Positions 33,871 through 35,337 of a DNA stretch of 35,337 bases are shown here, in pieces. Source of the stretch: Clostridiales bacterium (GTDB lineage: Bacteria; Bacillota; Clostridia; Lachnospirales; Lachnospiraceae); contig JAGZHZ010000025.1 in NCBI GenBank assembly GCA_018366495.1, positions 1-35,337 on the forward strand. The letters are read 5' to 3'. Within the stretch, counting starts at the first letter, position 1. Each line of letters begins with the position of its first letter. Below the pieces are notes generated by a model that searched no databases, was not told the DNA's origin, and was given only the letters and a program-made list of their open reading frames with translations. Both the position numbers and the translations under genes were made by a program.

Positions 33871-33974
33871 AGATAAGATCCTCTCGTTTATATATAGTAA
33901 AAATTGTAGCTTCTTATATTTCTTCATTCTGCTGGCAAAACTTCTCGCCTGTCATTCCATCTTTTTCCTATATA

Positions 33975-34391
33975 CTACCGCCCCCTGTGCTTTTCTTTCC
34001 TTTTCTGCTGTTTCAGATTAAATCTTCGTTCTTTTTCTGCTTCCTGTCGCTCTCGTTTTACAGTCTTTCGTTCAATTTTCAACTTCTTCTGCTGTAATTT
34101 TAACGCCTGCTGCGATCTTGTGCCTATTCCAGTATTTTTTACCTGTTTTCGCACTTCTCTTTGTACCCGTTTTGGATTGCAAACATGTTCTTTTTCATCA
34201 AATGCCATAGCCTGACAAAAGCGCAGCCGATCGTAATTTTTTAAAATAAAATCATATATCTCATAGTCTTTTGGTTCCGCTCCAAACGTAATTTTACATA
34301 CAGATAACTTTCCCTCTGATATCCGTTCAAACGCACCAACCCAGAATGGTTCTTCAAAATATACTATTAGTCTGCCTGTTACTTTGTTCAT
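33975..34391 (-). CDS. yjdF: YjdF family protein (DUF2992)
   Basis: A 138-residue protein with the conserved YjdF start (TGRLIVYFEEPFWVGAFER), ITFGAEPKDYEIYDFIL in the middle and a highly basic Lys/Arg/Gln-rich C-terminal helix (about 85-138). The biochemical function is not known. In B. subtilis the gene is controlled by a riboswitch that responds to azaaromatic compounds, implying a role against toxic aromatic heterocycles. The start at 34391 follows AAGGAGGAATTGTC. A structured leader of the expected size lies directly upstream. Confidence 0.9.
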   Translation of the reverse strand: MNKVTGRLIVYFEEPFWVGAFERISEGKLSVCKITFGAEPKDYEIYDFILKNYDRLRFCQAMAFDEKEHVCNPKRVQREVRKQVKNTGIGTRSQQALKLQQKKLKIERKTVKRERQEAEKERRFNLKQQKRKEKHRGR

Positions 34392-34419
34392 GACAATTCC
34401 TCCTTAAATAATTGTAATA

Positions 34420-34532
34420 AACAAAGAACGGACGACCCTAAGGAGGGAGGGTTACTTACACCAGACAGTGCGGTCGGGCTACCTACCGACTCTATAAGAA
34501 TTTTTCTCTTACGTTGCGTTTTTATCTTTGTT
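34420..34532 (-). ncRNA. Probable yjdF riboswitch
   Basis: The leader of yjdF folds with a closing stem of AACAAAGA and TCTTTGTT (plus 34525-34532 with 34420-34427). Inside are hairpins AGTCGG..CCGACC and ACCCT..AGGGT. Size, position before yjdF and multi-stem layout fit the yjdF RNA motif. I could not check the consensus base by base. Confidence 0.7.
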
Positions 34533-34598
34533 CTTTGATTTTATCACAGAAACACTTATTTTTCTACAAAAAATAATAATGGAAATTATAGACATCAT

Positions 34599-35238
34599 TT
34601 TAAATTGCAACGCGATGCTAAGGAATGGGAAAGAAATTTTAGAAACGCAGCAAGCGGATCTTTCCATGACTTTCAAGAATTTTATCAAGCTTTATAATGA
34701 GGACATGAGACATCGACTCAGGGAACACACTTTTATTCAAAAACAATTTATCATTAACAAAAAATTGCTTCCCTTTTTGGGGAAAATGCCAGTAAATCAA
34801 ATTACTCCAGCCAGCATAAGAAAATGGCAAAATAAAATGATATCATACAAACCCAAAGATGGAAGCGGCTACTCAGAAACTTATCTTAAAACCATTAATA
34901 ATCAGATTACAGCTATGTTCAACTATGCAGTAAAATATTATGATCTGCTGGAAAATCCATGCACAAAAGCTGGGAGCATGGGAAAAAGCAATGCAGAAGA
35001 AATGCAATTCTGGACAAAGGCGGAATTTGAACAGTTTATTGTAGCCGTACAGGATAAGCCAGCTTCCTATACAGCCTTCATGACCATATACTATACAGGA
35101 ATGCGGGTGGTCGAACTGTGTGCTTTAACACCGGCTGATATGGACTTGGAAAATAACACCATCGCCATCAGCAAAACCTTCCAGCGGATCAATGGTAAAG
35201 ATGTTGTCTGGGCACCTAAAACACCAAAAAGCAACCGG
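34599..35238 (+). pseudogene. Tyrosine integrase remnant of an integrative element
   Basis: The protein resembles Tn916-type integrases: ETQQADLSMTFKNFIKLY, an arm/core-binding region with ITPASIRKWQNKM and TYLKTINNQITAMFNYAVK, and the start of the catalytic domain (YYTGMRVVELCALTPADM, with the first catalytic Arg). It is broken three ways. The N-terminal domain before FKLQRDAKEWERNF is missing. A one-base shift near 34632-34640 separates that segment from the rest. After KTPKSNR the frame runs into an IS end and stops as CCGQAFL. The HxxR and Tyr parts are therefore absent from the window. The 5' sequence lies directly against the yjdF leader. Confidence 0.85.
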
Positions 35239-35337
35239 TGTTGTGGTCAAGCATTTTTGTAACACTTGTGCCTAATAATTTCGTATTCCATACCGGGCTT
35301 CAAATGGTGTCCGATAATCATTATAAGAATGTGGTCT
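35239..35337 (-). mobile_element. IS30-family insertion sequence, one end
   Basis: The DNA after the integrase break encodes, on the minus strand, the end of an IS30-type transposase. About 33 bases of non-coding terminal sequence (GTTGTGGTCAAGCATTTTTG..., probably the inverted repeat) follow. The element interrupts the integrase and continues beyond the window. The exact junction is estimated from where integrase similarity stops. Confidence 0.75.
35272..35337 (-). CDS. IS30-family transposase, C-terminal 21 residues
   Basis: The minus-strand frame reads RPHSYNDYRTPFEARYG and ends IRNY before a TAG at 35272-35274. R.....Y.TP.E is the familiar C-terminal pattern of IS30 transposases. Only the tail is inside the window, so the state of the rest is unknown. 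Confidence 0.75.
   Translation of the reverse strand, partial: RPHSYNDYRTPFEARYGIRNY

Overview
The window looks like chromosome of a low-GC, anaerobic gut Firmicute, most likely Lachnospiraceae ([Ruminococcus]/Mediterraneibacter/Blautia-like). This rests on AT-rich intergenic DNA, AGGAGG-type ribosome sites, an EFR1-type flavodoxin/ferredoxin protein, a FeoA-FeoA-FeoB operon with a small Cys-rich partner, and fluoride, cobalamin and yjdF-type RNA leaders. Nearly every gene lies on the minus strand. The plus-strand exceptions are a two-component system, a DtxR-family regulator and a broken integrase. No rRNA, tRNA or CRISPR array was seen. All identifications are from reading the sequence; no database search was run.

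Left part (1-6660): a type I restriction-modification island transcribed right to left. Order: hsdM, a 41-codon ORF resembling the start of an HsdS, hsdS1, a DUF3990-type ADP-ribosyltransferase-like protein, its small partner, a tyrosine recombinase, hsdS2, and a GNAT acetyltransferase with a one-base frameshift. The two hsdS genes share a perfect 45-bp direct repeat at the central linker and a 16-bp repeat just upstream of each start. A run of ten G lies immediately upstream of the hsdS2 start. No hsdR is present. The layout fits a specificity-switching locus carrying an embedded toxin/antitoxin-like pair, and is the most unusual part of the window.

Middle (6700-20860): a NUDIX hydrolase, an EFR1 flavodoxin/ferredoxin protein, three unrecognised membrane or exported proteins, a cation:proton antiporter behind a fluoride riboswitch with overlapping terminator, a secreted GH63-type glucosidase, and a lipoprotein-permease-permease-ATPase operon divergent from an OmpR/HK two-component system.

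Right part (20860-33020): metal and cofactor uptake. The feo operon (feoA, feoA, feoB, Cys-rich peptide, Fur-like regulator) is divergent from a DtxR-family regulator. A DUF454 gene plus two ABC exporter-fold subunits has a promoter of the same architecture as the feo promoter, with a near-identical 20-bp operator candidate, so both are probably one metal regulon. A cobalamin riboswitch precedes a CGGC-domain protein and a BtuF-BtuC-BtuD transporter; the substrate-binding protein has Trp where its lipobox Cys should be.

Right edge (33310-35337): a DUF3841-like protein, yjdF behind a structured leader (probable yjdF riboswitch), and an integrase remnant that is 5'-truncated, frameshifted and cut by an IS30-family element running off the window.
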